Positions 16,949 to 27,776 of a stretch of DNA of 64,000 bases are shown in pieces (position 1 is the stretch's first letter; the number at the start of each line of letters is the position of its first letter). The notes under the pieces are model-generated. The model was not told the DNA's origin. It did not search any database and saw only the letters and a program-made list of their open reading frames with translations. The position numbers and the translations under genes are program-made. Source of the DNA: Lacunisphaera sp. (lineage in GTDB: Bacteria > Verrucomicrobiota > Verrucomicrobiia > Opitutales > Opitutaceae); assembly GCA_029945445.1 (NCBI GenBank), contig JAQSCO010000048.1, forward strand, positions 1-64,000. The letters are read 5' to 3'.

Positions 16949-18487
16949 TCACTCCCATTCGATGGTCGCGGGGGGCTTCGAACTGATGTCCAGGACCACG
17001 CGGCTGACGCCCCGCACCTCGTTGGTGATGCGGCTGGAAATTTTCTGCAGCAGGTCGTGCGGCAGCTTCGCCCAGTCGGCCGTCATGGCGTCGATGCTCT
17101 CGACGATACGCAGGGCGATGACGTAGTCGTAGGTGCGCTCGTCGCCGAACACGCCGACGGTCTTGACGGGCAGGAACACGGCGAACGACTGCCAGACCTT
17201 CCAGTAATAGCCCGACTGCATCATCTCGTCCTGCAGCACCGCATCGGCGTTGCGGAGGATCTCGAGTTTTCCCGCGGTGATGTCGCCCATCACGCGGACG
17301 CCGAGGCCCGGACCGGGGAAGGGCTGGCGCCAGACGACCTCCTTGGGCAGGCCGAGCGCGGCGCCGACCAGGCGGACCTCGTCCTTGAAGAGCTCGCGCA
17401 GCGGCTCAATAAGCCTGAGTTTCATGCGCGCGGGCAGGCCGCCGACGTTATGGTGGGTCTTGATGAGCGACGCGGGGTTGCCCGCGATGGAGACGGACTC
17501 AATGACGTCCGGATAGAGCGTCCCCTGCCCCAGGAACTCGGCGCCGCCGATGGATTTCAGGGATTGCTCAAACACCTCGACAAAAGTGCGGCCGATGATC
17601 TTGCGCTTGGTCTCCGGCTCGGTCACGCCCTTGAGGCGCCGGAGGAAGAGCGGCGAGGCGTCCACGACGCGCAGGTCGATCTTGAAGTTCCGCTGGTAGA
17701 GCGCCTCGACGTAGGCGCGCTCGTCCTTCCGGAGCAGGCCGTTGTCGACGAAGACGCAGGTAAGCTGCTTGCCAATGGCCCGGTGCAGGAGCGCGGCCGC
17801 GACGGAAGAGTCCACGCCGCCGGAAAGGCCGAGCAGCACGCGGGACTTGCCGACCTTGGCGCGGATGTCCGCGACGGCGTGCGCGATGAAGTCCTTGGTC
17901 GTCCAGTCCTGCTTCGCCTGGCAGACGCCGACGAGAAAGTTGCGGATCATGTCTACGCCACGCTCCGTGTGGAAGACTTCGGGGTGAAACTGGATGCCGT
18001 AGAAGCCGCGCTTGGCGTCCTCGATGCCGGCGAACGGGGAGTTGTCGGACACGGCGGTGGCGGTGAAGCCCGCAGGAAGCTTGGTGAGCTTGTCGCCGTG
18101 GGAATTCCAGATGCGAAGCTTGCGCGGCAGGCCGGCGAAGAGCTTGCCCGGTTTCCTGATGGTCAGATGGCCGTGGCCATATTCCCGCGCCTTGCTGTGC
18201 GCGACCGTGCCGCCGAGGAAATGCCCCATGAGCTGCACGCCGTAGCAGATGCCAAGGACCGGCACGCCGAGCTGGAAGATCTCCGGATCGGGGTGCGGGG
18301 CGGTCTTGGCGTAGACGCTCTGCGGGCCGCCGGAGAGGATGATGCCGACGACGCCCTCCTCCCGGAGTTTGGCGGCCGGCGTGCTGAAATGGTAGATCTT
18401 CGAGTAGACCTGGCACTCGCGGATGCGGCGCGCGATGACCTGCGTCAGCTGGGAACCGAAATCGAGGACGGCGATTGTCTGTGCCAT
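16949..18487 (-). CDS. guaA: GMP synthase (glutamine-hydrolysing)
   Basis: A 512-residue enzyme converting XMP to GMP. It has an N-terminal glutamine amidotransferase with Cys in [10 protein letters not shown] and His/Glu in QFHPEVFHT. An ATP pyrophosphatase domain with P-loop [15 protein letters not shown] follows. The C-terminal dimerisation domain carries [13 protein letters not shown] and ends in KPPATIEWE. Length and order are canonical. A weak promoter-like pair (TTGATT 18522-18517, CATAAC 18498-18493 on the minus strand, 18-bp spacer) ends only 5 bp before the ATG. Confidence 0.97.
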   Translation of the reverse strand: MAQTIAVLDFGSQLTQVIARRIRECQVYSKIYHFSTPAAKLREEGVVGIILSGGPQSVYAKTAPHPDPEIFQLGVPVLGICYGVQLMGHFLGGTVAHSKAREYGHGHLTIRKPGKLFAGLPRKLRIWNSHGDKLTKLPAGFTATAVSDNSPFAGIEDAKRGFYGIQFHPEVFHTERGVDMIRNFLVGVCQAKQDWTTKDFIAHAVADIRAKVGKSRVLLGLSGGVDSSVAAALLHRAIGKQLTCVFVDNGLLRKDERAYVEALYQRNFKIDLRVVDASPLFLRRLKGVTEPETKRKIIGRTFVEVFEQSLKSIGGAEFLGQGTLYPDVIESVSIAGNPASLIKTHHNVGGLPARMKLRLIEPLRELFKDEVRLVGAALGLPKEVVWRQPFPGPGLGVRVMGDITAGKLEILRNADAVLQDEMMQSGYYWKVWQSFAVFLPVKTVGVFGDERTYDYVIALRIVESIDAMTADWAKLPHDLLQKISSRITNEVRGVSRVVLDISSKPPATIEWE

Positions 18488-18581
18488 GCGAAGTTATGGG
18501 TGAATCGCCGCGGACGAATCAACACCAATCACGGCCGATCCGGCACAGTGCGGCGGTTTTTCCGGGAAGGCGACCGCATCT

Positions 18582-18881
18582 TCAGCCCGCCAGCAAGTCC
18601 AGCGCCCCGGCCAGCACGCGCACCCCGTTGGCAATGTCGCCGGGCGAGGAGTATTCGTCCGGCCGGTGGCTGATGCCGTCCTTCGAGCGCACGAAGATCA
18701 TGGCCGTGGGGCAGACCTGCGCCATGAAGAGCGAGTCGTGGTAGGCCCGGCTGATCATCCGCCGGCAGGGCAGGCCCAAGGCGGCCGAAGCCCGCGTGAT
18801 CGAAGGATACGGCGTATCGGAGATGCGTGCGAGATACTCGATCTCCGCGTTCAGGCGCTCGGGGTCAATCTGCAGGCTCAT
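18582..18881 (-). pseudogene. Internally deleted M20-type amidase remnant
   Basis: A 99-residue frame whose first 30 residues (MSLQIDPERLNAEIEYLARI) resemble the N-terminus of hydantoinase/carbamoylase-type M20 amidases. The last 65 (YHDSLFMAQVCPTAMIFV, then SKDGISHRPDEY) resemble the C-terminal end, including the His-Asp metal region. The usual enzyme is about 400 residues, so some 300 internal residues, including most zinc ligands and the lid domain, are gone. The junction is in frame near residue 33. It cannot be an active enzyme of this family. The family match is from motif memory. Confidence 0.65.
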
Positions 18882-18946
18882 AAGGGAAGCGGTGATGGTG
18901 CCCGCCACCCTCCCCCAGCAGGACCAATGCCGGGCCCGGCCTGAAA

Positions 18947-20713
18947 CTAACGGGCGAACCAGGCCCTGATATGCGCCTCGAGCACGTCGAGCGGCAGGGC
19001 GCCCTCCATCAGGACCTCGTCGTGGAAGCCGGGCAGGTCGAACTTCGCGCCGAGCTGCTTCTCCCCGAGGGTGCGAAGCTCGCGGATCTTGAGCTGGCCG
19101 ATCTTGTAGCCCAGCGCCTGGCCGGGCGCCGCCATGTAACGCTCGACCTCGGCGACATGCGACTCGGGCGTGCCGCCCTCATTCTCCACGGAGAACCGCA
19201 GGGCCTGCTCGCGCGTCCAGCCCTTGGCGTGCATGCCGGTGTCGACGACGAGGCGGACGGCGCGGTGCATGTCGCCGAGCAGCATGCCGAAATACTGGTA
19301 GGGGTCGGCATACATGCCGAGTTCCTTGCCGAGGGTTTCGCAATAGAGCGCCCAGCCCTCGACGTAGGCGTTGTTGGCGTCGTAGCGCCGGAAACGCGGG
19401 AGGCCGGTGTTCTCGAGGGCGAGTGAAAGCTGGAAATGGTGGCCGGGGATCGCCTCGTGCAGGAACAGGTCCTCCATGCGCGGGCTGCGGAACTTGGCGA
19501 CGTCGGGGATCGGCACGTAAAACACGCCAGGGCGCGCGCCGTCGGCGGTGCCGGCGTTGTATTCCGCGGACGCGGTGGCGGCGCGGAATTTTTCGGTGGC
19601 GCGCACCTCGAACTTCGTGCGCGGGAGGTGGCGGAAGAACTTCGGCACGGCGGCCATCACCCGGCCCTCGATGGCGCGGTAGCCGTTGAGCACCTCCTCG
19701 TCCGTCTTATACGGCGAGAACTGCGGGTCGGTGCCGACGAATTTCAGGAAATCGTTGAGCGTGCCCTTGAAGCCGACCTGCGCCTGGACCTTGTCCATCT
19801 CGGCGCGGATGCGAGTGACCTCGCGTAAACCGATGTTGTGGATCTGGTCGGGCGTGAGATTCGTGGTGGTCTGGAGCCGGACGGTATAGGCGTAGGCCTG
19901 CTCCCCGCCGGGCAGGGCGCCGATGCCGGCGGTCGGGCGGCAGTGCGGCAGGTATTCGTCGCGGATGAAAGTGTGCAGCCGGGCATAGGCGGGACGGATG
20001 ACCGAATTGATGCCGGCGCGATATTCCTCCGCCAGCTGCGCCTGCTCGGCGGCACTGAGACCGGCCGGAAGCTTCTCGAGTGGCTTGAAGAAGACGTTTT
20101 GCGCGGGGTCGGCGGACATCATGGGCTCGAGCTGCGGCAGCACGCGCTCCATCAGGATGCGCGGCTGGACAATGCCCTTGGCGACGCCCGCGCGCATGTT
20201 GGCGATGGCGGTATCAACCCAGGTGCTGAAGTCCCGGGCGCGGCGGAGAAAGTTGCGGTAGTCCTGCGCAGTGTTGAAGGGATGGACGGAGGCGCCCGCA
20301 CCCATCTGGGCGAACGTGAGGTGCGGCGTGCTGAACTGGTTGACCGGCGTCAGGTGGAAGAACTGCCGCGTGCCCTCGCGCCGGACGCTGAGGCTCCACT
20401 TGAGGGTGTCGTAGCTCAGCCGGTCGGCGGGCGGGAGCGTGTCGCGGTCATAAGTGGCCAGGGTCGTGAGATATTTGTCGCACAGCGCCGCGACCTTGGC
20501 GCGATGCTCGGCGCCGATGTCGTTCGGCCAGACCGCGTCGTAGCGCGGGTCGTTGTCGCCGTTGATGGCCGCGTCGATGGGGAACAGCGCGAGGTATTCC
20601 TCGTAGTAGCGGTCGAGCACGGCCGCCAGGTTCGGGGCGGCGCGCAGGGCCGGCAGGAGCAGGCCGAGGCAGAGCAGGATGAACAGGGAACGCCGGACGG
20701 AGATGGATCGCAT
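18947..20713 (-). CDS. DUF885 family exported protein (putative metallopeptidase)
   Basis: A 588-residue protein with a signal peptide (about 1-25, hydrophobic SLFILLCLGLLLPALRAA). The DUF885 hallmark HEAIPGHHFQ starts at His419 and gives an HExxxGHH zinc-like site. Length is usual for the family, whose members resemble thermolysin-fold carboxypeptidases, though few have been assayed. It probably acts in the periplasm on peptides, like the S9 peptidase nearby. The next gene upstream ends 12 bp before it, so the two may be co-transcribed. Confidence 0.87.
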   Translation of the reverse strand: MRSISVRRSLFILLCLGLLLPALRAAPNLAAVLDRYYEEYLALFPIDAAINGDNDPRYDAVWPNDIGAEHRAKVAALCDKYLTTLATYDRDTLPPADRLSYDTLKWSLSVRREGTRQFFHLTPVNQFSTPHLTFAQMGAGASVHPFNTAQDYRNFLRRARDFSTWVDTAIANMRAGVAKGIVQPRILMERVLPQLEPMMSADPAQNVFFKPLEKLPAGLSAAEQAQLAEEYRAGINSVIRPAYARLHTFIRDEYLPHCRPTAGIGALPGGEQAYAYTVRLQTTTNLTPDQIHNIGLREVTRIRAEMDKVQAQVGFKGTLNDFLKFVGTDPQFSPYKTDEEVLNGYRAIEGRVMAAVPKFFRHLPRTKFEVRATEKFRAATASAEYNAGTADGARPGVFYVPIPDVAKFRSPRMEDLFLHEAIPGHHFQLSLALENTGLPRFRRYDANNAYVEGWALYCETLGKELGMYADPYQYFGMLLGDMHRAVRLVVDTGMHAKGWTREQALRFSVENEGGTPESHVAEVERYMAAPGQALGYKIGQLKIRELRTLGEKQLGAKFDLPGFHDEVLMEGALPLDVLEAHIRAWFAR

Positions 20714-20725
20714 AGGGGAAACCGG

Positions 20726-20962
20726 TCAGAACTTCAGCCGCGTGTTCGGGTGGCCGCACTTGGGGCACGGTGCCGTGCCGGTGCCAGCCGGCTCGGTATA
20801 GAGGTGGTCGCAGCGGATGCAGTGGAAGGTGATCTTGCGGCGCTGCGTGTCGTAAAGCGCGCGATCGCGGCGGTCGTAATAGAGCCACAGGAAGCCGAAT
20901 GCGCCCAGCACCAGCAGGCCGTAGAGGACGACATGGAGCGTGAAATCGGGCGGCGTGACCAC
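20726..20962 (-). CDS. Small membrane protein with zinc ribbon
   Basis: A 78-residue protein starting at GTG 20962. One membrane helix (about 8-28, HVVLYGLLVLGAFGFLWLYY) is followed by a basic linker and a C4 zinc ribbon: CIRCDHLY and CPKCGHPN, 17 residues apart. The layout suggests an inner-membrane anchor with the ribbon in the cytoplasm, by the positive-inside rule. I do not recognise a named family. It is 12 bp upstream of the DUF885 gene on the same strand. Confidence 0.7.
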   Translation of the reverse strand: MVTPPDFTLHVVLYGLLVLGAFGFLWLYYDRRDRALYDTQRRKITFHCIRCDHLYTEPAGTGTAPCPKCGHPNTRLKF

Positions 20963-21005
20963 GGCCGAACTTCACACAGAAGGCGGCAAAACGCCAAGGG
21001 GAAAG

Positions 21006-21034
21006 AAAAACGCGCCGACTTGTGGTCGACGCGT
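21006..21034 (-). terminator. Intrinsic terminator after rplQ
   Basis: On the minus strand ACGCGTCGAC (21034-21025) pairs with GTCGGCGCGT (21019-21010), ten pairs including one T-G wobble, around loop CACAA. A T-run follows to 21006. It lies 25 bp past the rplQ stop and ends the whole ribosomal block. Confidence 0.85.
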
Positions 21035-21059
21035 TGAGAGTGAGGAGGCAGGGGGTCGC

Positions 21060-21551
21060 TCAGGCCTTGGGGGCTTCGGGCGCGGCGGCGGGCGCCGCGG
21101 CCTCGGCGGCCGGCTTGGCCTTCTTGGCGGACTTCTTCTTGCCCTTGGACTTCTTGTAGCCCTCGTCGTCGGCGCCGATGAGCTCGATGAGCGCCATCTC
21201 GGCGGCGTCGCCGATGCGCTGCGGGCCGAGCTTGTAGATGCGGGTGTAGCCGCCCGGGCGCTTGGCGAACTGCGCGGCCTTCTCGTTGAAGAGGAGGGTA
21301 ACCGCACCCTCGTCGCGAATGTCCTTGAGGGCCATGCGGCGGAGGTGGAGGGCGTCCTTCTTTTCGGCAGCGGCCGCGGCGTTCTTCGCCTTGGTGATGA
21401 CCTTCTCGATGAAGGGACGGAGAGCCTTGGCCTTGGTCAGCGTGGTCTCGATGCGACCGTGCTTGATCAGGCTGGCGCCCATGTTGGAGAGCATCGCCTT
21501 GCGGTGCTCGCGGGTGACGCCGAGGGAGGCGTGGTGTTTATTGTGACGCAT
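21060..21551 (-). CDS. rplQ: 50S ribosomal protein bL17
   Basis: A 163-residue large-subunit protein near the exit tunnel. Its core (MRHNKHHASLGVTREHRKAM) is typical, and the family ends at about 120 residues. The extra C-tail from about 130 is rich in Lys, Ala and Pro (KKSAKKAKPAAEAA), as in other ribosomal proteins of this window. Last gene of the alpha operon, 87 bp after rpoA, followed by a strong terminator. Confidence 0.97.
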   Translation of the reverse strand: MRHNKHHASLGVTREHRKAMLSNMGASLIKHGRIETTLTKAKALRPFIEKVITKAKNAAAAAEKKDALHLRRMALKDIRDEGAVTLLFNEKAAQFAKRPGGYTRIYKLGPQRIGDAAEMALIELIGADDEGYKKSKGKKKSAKKAKPAAEAAAPAAAPEAPKA

Positions 21552-21638
21552 TGGGTGTTGATGTTAGCGGCCCCCGATCGGCAATCCGGTCGCAGCGTTG
21601 GGCGGCAGCGGACGGCGCGAGGGACGAAAGATTAAGTT

Positions 21639-22640
21639 TTAGGCTTCCTTCTTCGTGTCGAGGAGGCGCTCGTCGAACTTCATGCCGAGGGACAGGCCGA
21701 GGGCTTCGAGTTTTTCCTTGATCTCGTTGAGGGACTTCTTGCCGAAGTTGCGGTACTTGAGCATCTCCTGCTCAGTCTTCATGGCGAGTTCGCCGACGGT
21801 GGTGATGTTCGCGTTGTTCAGGCAGTTCGCCGCGCGGACGGAGAGCTCGATCTCGTTGACCGACATGTTGAGGAGCTTGCGGAGCTTGTTCTGTTCCTCG
21901 GAAACCTCGGCGGCCTGGCTCTCGAACTCGTAGGCTTCCTGCGAGACGCGGTCGAACACGTCGAGGTGGTGCTTGAGGATCGAGGCGGACTGCTTGAGGG
22001 CGTCGTCCGGGGTGATGCGGCCGTCCGTCCAAACCTCGAGGACGAGCTTGTCGTAATCGGTGATCTGGCCGACGCGGGTGTTCTCGACGGCGTAGCGGAC
22101 GAGACGGACCGGGGAGAAGAGCGAGTCGATCGGGATGACGCCGATGGCCTGCTCTTCCTTCTTGTTGTTCTCGCCGGGGCAGTAGCCGCGGCCGGTCTTG
22201 ATCTCGATCTCGGCTTCGAAGGTGCGCTTGTGGTCGAGGGTGCAGATGACCTGGTCGGGGTTGACGATCTTGATGTTGGCGTCGGCCTGGATGTCGGCGG
22301 CGGTGACGGCGCCCTCGCGGTTGACCTTGAGGTGCAGTTTGATGGTCTCGCGCTTCTCGGAGACGATCAGGATCTTCTTCAGGTTGAGGACGATGTCGGT
22401 GACATCCTCGACCACGCCGTCGACGGACTGGAACTCGTGGTTCACGCCGTCGATCTTGATCGAGCTGATGGCGCTGCCCTCGATGGAGCTGAGGAGCACG
22501 CGGCGGAGGGAGTTGCCGATGGTGTGGCCATAGCCGGCCTCGAAGGGCTCGGCGATGAACTTGGCGTAGGTGGACGTGGCGCCCTCCTCGATCTTGGTGA
22601 GCTTGGAGGGAATTTCGAACTTTCCGAGACGCTTGGGCAT
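21639..22640 (-). CDS. rpoA: RNA polymerase subunit alpha
   Basis: A 333-residue protein. The N-terminal domain dimerises and nucleates polymerase assembly (GYGHTIGNSLRRVLLSS). After a linker the C-terminal domain (about 255-320) contacts UP elements and activators (ELSVRAANCLNNANITTVGEL, split by helix turns). Length is normal. The ATG is preceded by ATTCCTCCC instead of a purine-rich ribosome site. It lies between rpsD (89 bp) and rplQ, the standard alpha-operon order. Confidence 0.98.
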   Translation of the reverse strand: MPKRLGKFEIPSKLTKIEEGATSTYAKFIAEPFEAGYGHTIGNSLRRVLLSSIEGSAISSIKIDGVNHEFQSVDGVVEDVTDIVLNLKKILIVSEKRETIKLHLKVNREGAVTAADIQADANIKIVNPDQVICTLDHKRTFEAEIEIKTGRGYCPGENNKKEEQAIGVIPIDSLFSPVRLVRYAVENTRVGQITDYDKLVLEVWTDGRITPDDALKQSASILKHHLDVFDRVSQEAYEFESQAAEVSEEQNKLRKLLNMSVNEIELSVRAANCLNNANITTVGELAMKTEQEMLKYRNFGKKSLNEIKEKLEALGLSLGMKFDERLLDTKKEA

Positions 22641-22729
22641 GGGAGGAATAATTTAGGAGTGAGAGGAAATGTGAGAGTGAACCAACCCGCCTTCGCCCGG
22701 AGGGCTACGGCGAGATGAGCCCGGAGGGC

Positions 22730-23341
22730 TCAGAAGCGCGAGTAGTATTCGACGATGAGCTGCTCGTTGATGGAGGGCTCCATCTCGTCGCGCGTGGGCA
22801 GGCGGGTGATGGTGCCCTTGAGGGCCTCGTCGTTGCGTGTGAGCCAGGCGGGGACGACGCGGGCGCGGTTCTCTTCGATGGCGCGCGTGGCGAGCTGGCG
22901 GGAGGAATTGACGGCCTTCATTTCAACCTCGTCCCCCTGGACGACGTTGTAGCTGGCGATGTCGACCTTCTTGCCGTTGACGCGGACGTGGCCGTGGTTG
23001 ACCAGCTGGCGGGCGGCGGCGCGGCTCTTGGCGAAACCGAGGAGGTAGACGACGCTGTCGAGGCGGGTCTCGAGGAGCTGCAGGAAGCGCTCACCGGTGA
23101 CGCCGCGCTCCTTCTTGGCGATGGCGAACACGCGGCGGAACTGGCGCTCGAGCAGGCCGTAGATGTAACGGAGCTTCTGCTTCTCGTTGAGGCCGACGGC
23201 GTATTCGGAGAGCTTGCGGCGCGACTTCGGGCCGTGCTGGCCGGGCGGGAAATTGCGGCGCTCGAGCACCTTGGCCGAGCCGACGATATACTGGCCGAAG
23301 CGGCGGCTGATGCGGGTGGATGGTCCTGTGTAGCGAGCCAT
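22730..23341 (-). CDS. rpsD: 30S ribosomal protein uS4
   Basis: A 203-residue primary 16S rRNA binder. The N-terminus lacks the zinc cysteines (C-minus form), and the S4 RNA-binding domain (about 93-155) contains SRAAARQLVNHGHVRVNGKKV. Length is normal. In E. coli S4 represses the alpha operon by binding leader mRNA; no such pseudoknot was tested here. CTCCTCCC stands directly before the ATG. Confidence 0.98.
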   Translation of the reverse strand: MARYTGPSTRISRRFGQYIVGSAKVLERRNFPPGQHGPKSRRKLSEYAVGLNEKQKLRYIYGLLERQFRRVFAIAKKERGVTGERFLQLLETRLDSVVYLLGFAKSRAAARQLVNHGHVRVNGKKVDIASYNVVQGDEVEMKAVNSSRQLATRAIEENRARVVPAWLTRNDEALKGTITRLPTRDEMEPSINEQLIVEYYSRF

Positions 23342-23373
23342 GGGAGGAGATGATTAGTGGTTAAAGAGGTGGA

Positions 23374-23988
23374 TTAGACGCGACGGCGCTTGCGCGGGCG
23401 GCAGCCGTTGTGCGGCACCGGGGTGACGTCGATGATGGAGGAGATCTCCAAGCCGATGGCCTGGAGACCGCGGATGGCGGAGTCACGGCCGAGGCCGGGA
23501 CCGCTGACACGGATCTGCACTTCCTTGAGGCCGTGCGCCATGGCGTTGCGGGCGGCGTCCTGCGCCACGACCTGGGCGGCGTAGGCGGTGGACTTGCGCG
23601 AGCCGCGGAAGTTGCACTTGCCGGCCGAGGACCAGGAGATGACGTTGCCCTTCGCATCCGTGATGGAGACGATGGTGTTGTTGAAGGTCGCCGCGATGTT
23701 CGCGATGCCGGAGGTGACGTTCTTCGAACCCTTGGCCTTGCGGACCTTGATCGAAGCCAGCTCTTCCTTGAGCAGGTCCTCGGCCGTGACCTGCTTCGGC
23801 ACGCCATGGACCAGCTCAACGGGCTTGGTGTCGGCAGCCGGCGCGGCGGCTTCGCCTTCAGCGGCGGGCTTGCCGGCCTTCGGGGCCTTGGCGGGCCGGG
23901 CGTCGGCCGCGGGAGCGGCGGCGGCGTCAGCAACAACGGCCTTCTTGGGGGCCTTTTCCTTCTTGGGAGCGGATTTCTCGTCGGACAT
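23374..23988 (-). CDS. rpsK: 30S ribosomal protein uS11 with long N-extension
   Basis: The core from about residue 80 ([19 protein letters not shown] onward to CRPRKRRRV) is normal S11 of the platform. The usual protein is about 130 residues; this one has 204. The added N-terminal 75 residues are rich in Lys, Ala and Pro ([20 protein letters not shown]) and probably disordered. No internal ATG with a good context shortens it neatly, so the extension seems to be translated. It lies 18 bp after rpsM. Confidence 0.95.
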   Translation of the reverse strand: MSDEKSAPKKEKAPKKAVVADAAAAPAADARPAKAPKAGKPAAEGEAAAPAADTKPVELVHGVPKQVTAEDLLKEELASIKVRKAKGSKNVTSGIANIAATFNNTIVSITDAKGNVISWSSAGKCNFRGSRKSTAYAAQVVAQDAARNAMAHGLKEVQIRVSGPGLGRDSAIRGLQAIGLEISSIIDVTPVPHNGCRPRKRRRV

Positions 23989-24006
23989 GGAGATGGGATT
24001 AAAAGA

Positions 24007-24387
24007 TTAGACTTCCTTGGCCTTGGTGACGCCCACGGTCTTGCGCGGGCCCTTGCGGGTGCGGGCGTTGGTGCTGGTGCGCTGGCCGCGAACGGGCAGG
24101 CTCCGGCGGTGGCGGATGCCACGGTAGCAATTGATCGCCTGGAGGCGCTTGAGGTTGCCGGCGATGTCGCGGCGGAGATCGCCCTCGACCACCCACTTGT
24201 TGTCGGTGATGACGTGGAGGATCTTGTTCAGCTGCTCCTCGGAGAGGTCCGAGGCGCGCATGTTGGCATCGAGGCCGGCGGCCGCGATGATGAGATCGGC
24301 CCGGGCGGGGCCAATGCCGTAGATATACCGGAGGGAGTATCCGATCTTCTTTTTGGCGGGAAGTTCAACGCCGAGGAGACGAGGCAT
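24007..24387 (-). CDS. rpsM: 30S ribosomal protein uS13
   Basis: A 126-residue head protein that contacts P-site tRNA and the intersubunit bridge. [20 protein letters not shown] at the start and the C-terminal basic tail ([19 protein letters not shown]) are standard. It follows map by 51 bp. In most bacteria infA and rpmJ sit between map and rpsM; here there is no room for either. Confidence 0.98.
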   Translation of the reverse strand: MPRLLGVELPAKKKIGYSLRYIYGIGPARADLIIAAAGLDANMRASDLSEEQLNKILHVITDNKWVVEGDLRRDIAGNLKRLQAINCYRGIRHRRSLPVRGQRTSTNARTRKGPRKTVGVTKAKEV

Positions 24388-24438
24388 GTTGGATTTGGTT
24401 TAGAGTTGAGTGTGGAGAGTGGAGAGAGAGGAAAATTT

Positions 24439-25209
24439 TCAGGCGGGCCGCGGGATCGTGAGGATCTCGGGGCCGGAATCAGCGGTGAGCACGGTGTGTT
24501 CGAAGTGGGCGGAGGGCTGGCCGTCGCTGGTGACGATCGTCCACCCGTCGCTGAGGGTGCGGACCGGGTAGCCGCCGAGGTTGACCATGGGCTCGATGGC
24601 GAGGGTCATCCCGGGCTTGATCTTCTCGCCGGAGTTCTTCCGGCCGAAGTTCGGGATCTGCGGTTCCTCGTGCATCGCGCGCCCCACCCCGTGGCCGACC
24701 ATTTCGCGGACGATGCCGAAGCCGTGGGCCTCGACGAAGGTCTGCACGGCGTGCGAGATGTCGCCGATGCGGTTGCCGACGACGGCCTGCCGGATGCCGA
24801 GGGCCAGGGCCTCCTCGGTGACTTTCAACAGCTCGGCGGTGCGGGGGGCAATGGGGCCGACCGGAACCGTCAGGGCGTTGTCGCCGATGTAGCCGTTGTA
24901 TTCAACGACCACGTCGAGCGAGATGATGTCACCGTCGCGCAGGATGCGCTTGATGGAGCCGATGCCGTGGACGACCTCTTCGTTGACCGAGAGGCAGGTG
25001 TAGGCGGGATAGCGGCGCGAGTGCAACTGGTAGCCGTGGCAGGCGCTGCGGGCGCCGAACGAGGCGATGAGATCGCGGCCGATTTGATCCAAGTCGTAGG
25101 TCGTGATACCGGGACGAACCTGTTCGCGCAGTCGCGCCAGAACGGTCGCGGCGACGGCACAGGCTTCGCGCATCCGCGTGATGGCTTCCGGATTTTTGAT
25201 CGGGATCAT
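24439..25209 (-). CDS. map: Type I methionine aminopeptidase
   Basis: A 256-residue enzyme removing the initiator Met from nascent chains. The metal-binding residues are in LDVVVEYNGYIGDNA, VGHGVGRAMHEEP and AIEPMV, as in the MetAP family. No N-terminal zinc-finger extension is present. ATG 25209 overlaps the stop of the adenylate-kinase-like gene by one base (TGATG), so the two are translationally coupled. secY-adk-map is the usual spc-operon end in many phyla. Confidence 0.96.
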   Translation of the reverse strand: MIPIKNPEAITRMREACAVAATVLARLREQVRPGITTYDLDQIGRDLIASFGARSACHGYQLHSRRYPAYTCLSVNEEVVHGIGSIKRILRDGDIISLDVVVEYNGYIGDNALTVPVGPIAPRTAELLKVTEEALALGIRQAVVGNRIGDISHAVQTFVEAHGFGIVREMVGHGVGRAMHEEPQIPNFGRKNSGEKIKPGMTLAIEPMVNLGGYPVRTLSDGWTIVTSDGQPSAHFEHTVLTADSGPEILTIPRPA

Positions 25210-25631
25210 CAGGCGGCGGCGGAGAGGGCTCCACGGAGGAGGCCCTGGGTGCGGTAGTGGGTGACGACGGAGTCCGCGGAAAGCGGGTCGGCGGCGAAGC
25301 ACGCGGTGAGGGTTTCACCACGGGTTTCGAGCCACTCGTCGAACACCAACGCTTGGAGCAGCGTAGCCGGGAAACCTTCGAGAAGGAATCCCGCATCGGG
25401 TTTGCGCGCCCAGAACCATTTGCGGAGAACCGCCATGGTCAGCTGGTCAGGCACGGCAGAGCCGCGCGTGATGGCCGCGCCGACCTGTTGGCCGAGCGGC
25501 GTGCGTCGCGAAATCTCCTGTTGCACAAGGGACGCAGGAGAGACGTGCTCAAGATTCAAAGAACGGCCTTGGGCCGCCAAACCCGCGAAATGCGGGCCGG
25601 AAGGACCAAGGAGAAGGAACTTCACTTTCAC
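25209..25631 (-). CDS. Degenerate adenylate kinase-like protein
   Basis: A 140-residue protein in the normal adk position between secY and map. It keeps the adk order: KFLLLGPSG, a region like the AMP-binding entry (LVQQEISRRTPLGQQV), VPDQLTMAVLRK and GFLLEGFPATLLQA. But the P-loop GxPGxGKGT is replaced by GPSGPHFAG with no Lys, the STGD motif is lost, and the LID and C-terminal part are missing (normal length about 215). It is unlikely to bind ATP as an adenylate kinase. I chose GTG 25631; GTG 25676 is possible and adds 15 residues. A true adk must lie elsewhere. Confidence 0.7.
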   Translation of the reverse strand: MKVKFLLLGPSGPHFAGLAAQGRSLNLEHVSPASLVQQEISRRTPLGQQVGAAITRGSAVPDQLTMAVLRKWFWARKPDAGFLLEGFPATLLQALVFDEWLETRGETLTACFAADPLSADSVVTHYRTQGLLRGALSAAA

Positions 25632-25688
25632 CGAGGCGAAAGTGGAAAAGGGGCTGGAGTGTTCAGGCCCTTTCACCGAAGTAAAGTG

Positions 25689-27191
<1,503 letters not shown>

Positions 27192-27258
27192 TTGGGAGAT
27201 TCGAGGGGAACGAAAGTGACGAGGGCGCAGGTCAGGTGGTCAGCCCACCCTCTCCGGC

Positions 27259-27705
27259 TCAGGCCGTGATGGCCTGGCCGCCAGCCTTCTCGAGCTTGGC
27301 CTTGGCCGAGCCGGTGAATTTCTGGGCGGTGACCTTGAGCGCGCGGCTGATTTCGCCGTCGCCGAGGACCTTGAGCAGCTTCACATTGCCGCGGATGATG
27401 CCGGCCTTCGCGAGCACCTCGGCGTTCACCTCGGTGACCGCCGCGTCGAGCTTCGCCAGATCGCCGACATTGACGACGGCGTAGCTGGTGCGGAACTCGT
27501 AGTTGTTGAAGCCGCGGTGCGGGAGCTTGCGGTAAAGGGGCATCTGGCCGCCCTCAAAGCCGGGGCGGATCGAGCTGCCGGAGCGGGCGCTCTGGCCCTT
27601 GCCCCCGCGCGTGGAGGTCTTGCCGTGGCCGCTGCCTTCGCCGCAGCCGACGCGCTTCTTGCGGTGCACGGCACCCTTGACGTTAACGAGATTGTGGAGA
27701 CGCAT
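27259..27705 (-). CDS. rplO: 50S ribosomal protein uL15
   Basis: A 148-residue late-assembly protein. The N-terminal Gly- and basic-rich region (KKRVGCGEGSGHGKTSTRGG) and the C-terminal LAKLDAAVTEVNAEVLAKAG are standard. rpmD (L30) normally precedes it after rpsE, but the 71-bp gap here cannot hold the roughly 60 codons. Confidence 0.97.
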   Translation of the reverse strand: MRLHNLVNVKGAVHRKKRVGCGEGSGHGKTSTRGGKGQSARSGSSIRPGFEGGQMPLYRKLPHRGFNNYEFRTSYAVVNVGDLAKLDAAVTEVNAEVLAKAGIIRGNVKLLKVLGDGEISRALKVTAQKFTGSAKAKLEKAGGQAITA

Positions 27706-27776
27706 TTTCTTGATTCCTAATTTTGGCGCCGCCCCCTCGCCAAAGCGCAGGGACGACTCGGATGGGTTTTACTGGA

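Noticed and set aside
27706-27776. Possible rpmD between rpsE and rplO
   Set aside because: 71 bp is too short for L30 (about 60 codons), and no matching residues are present.
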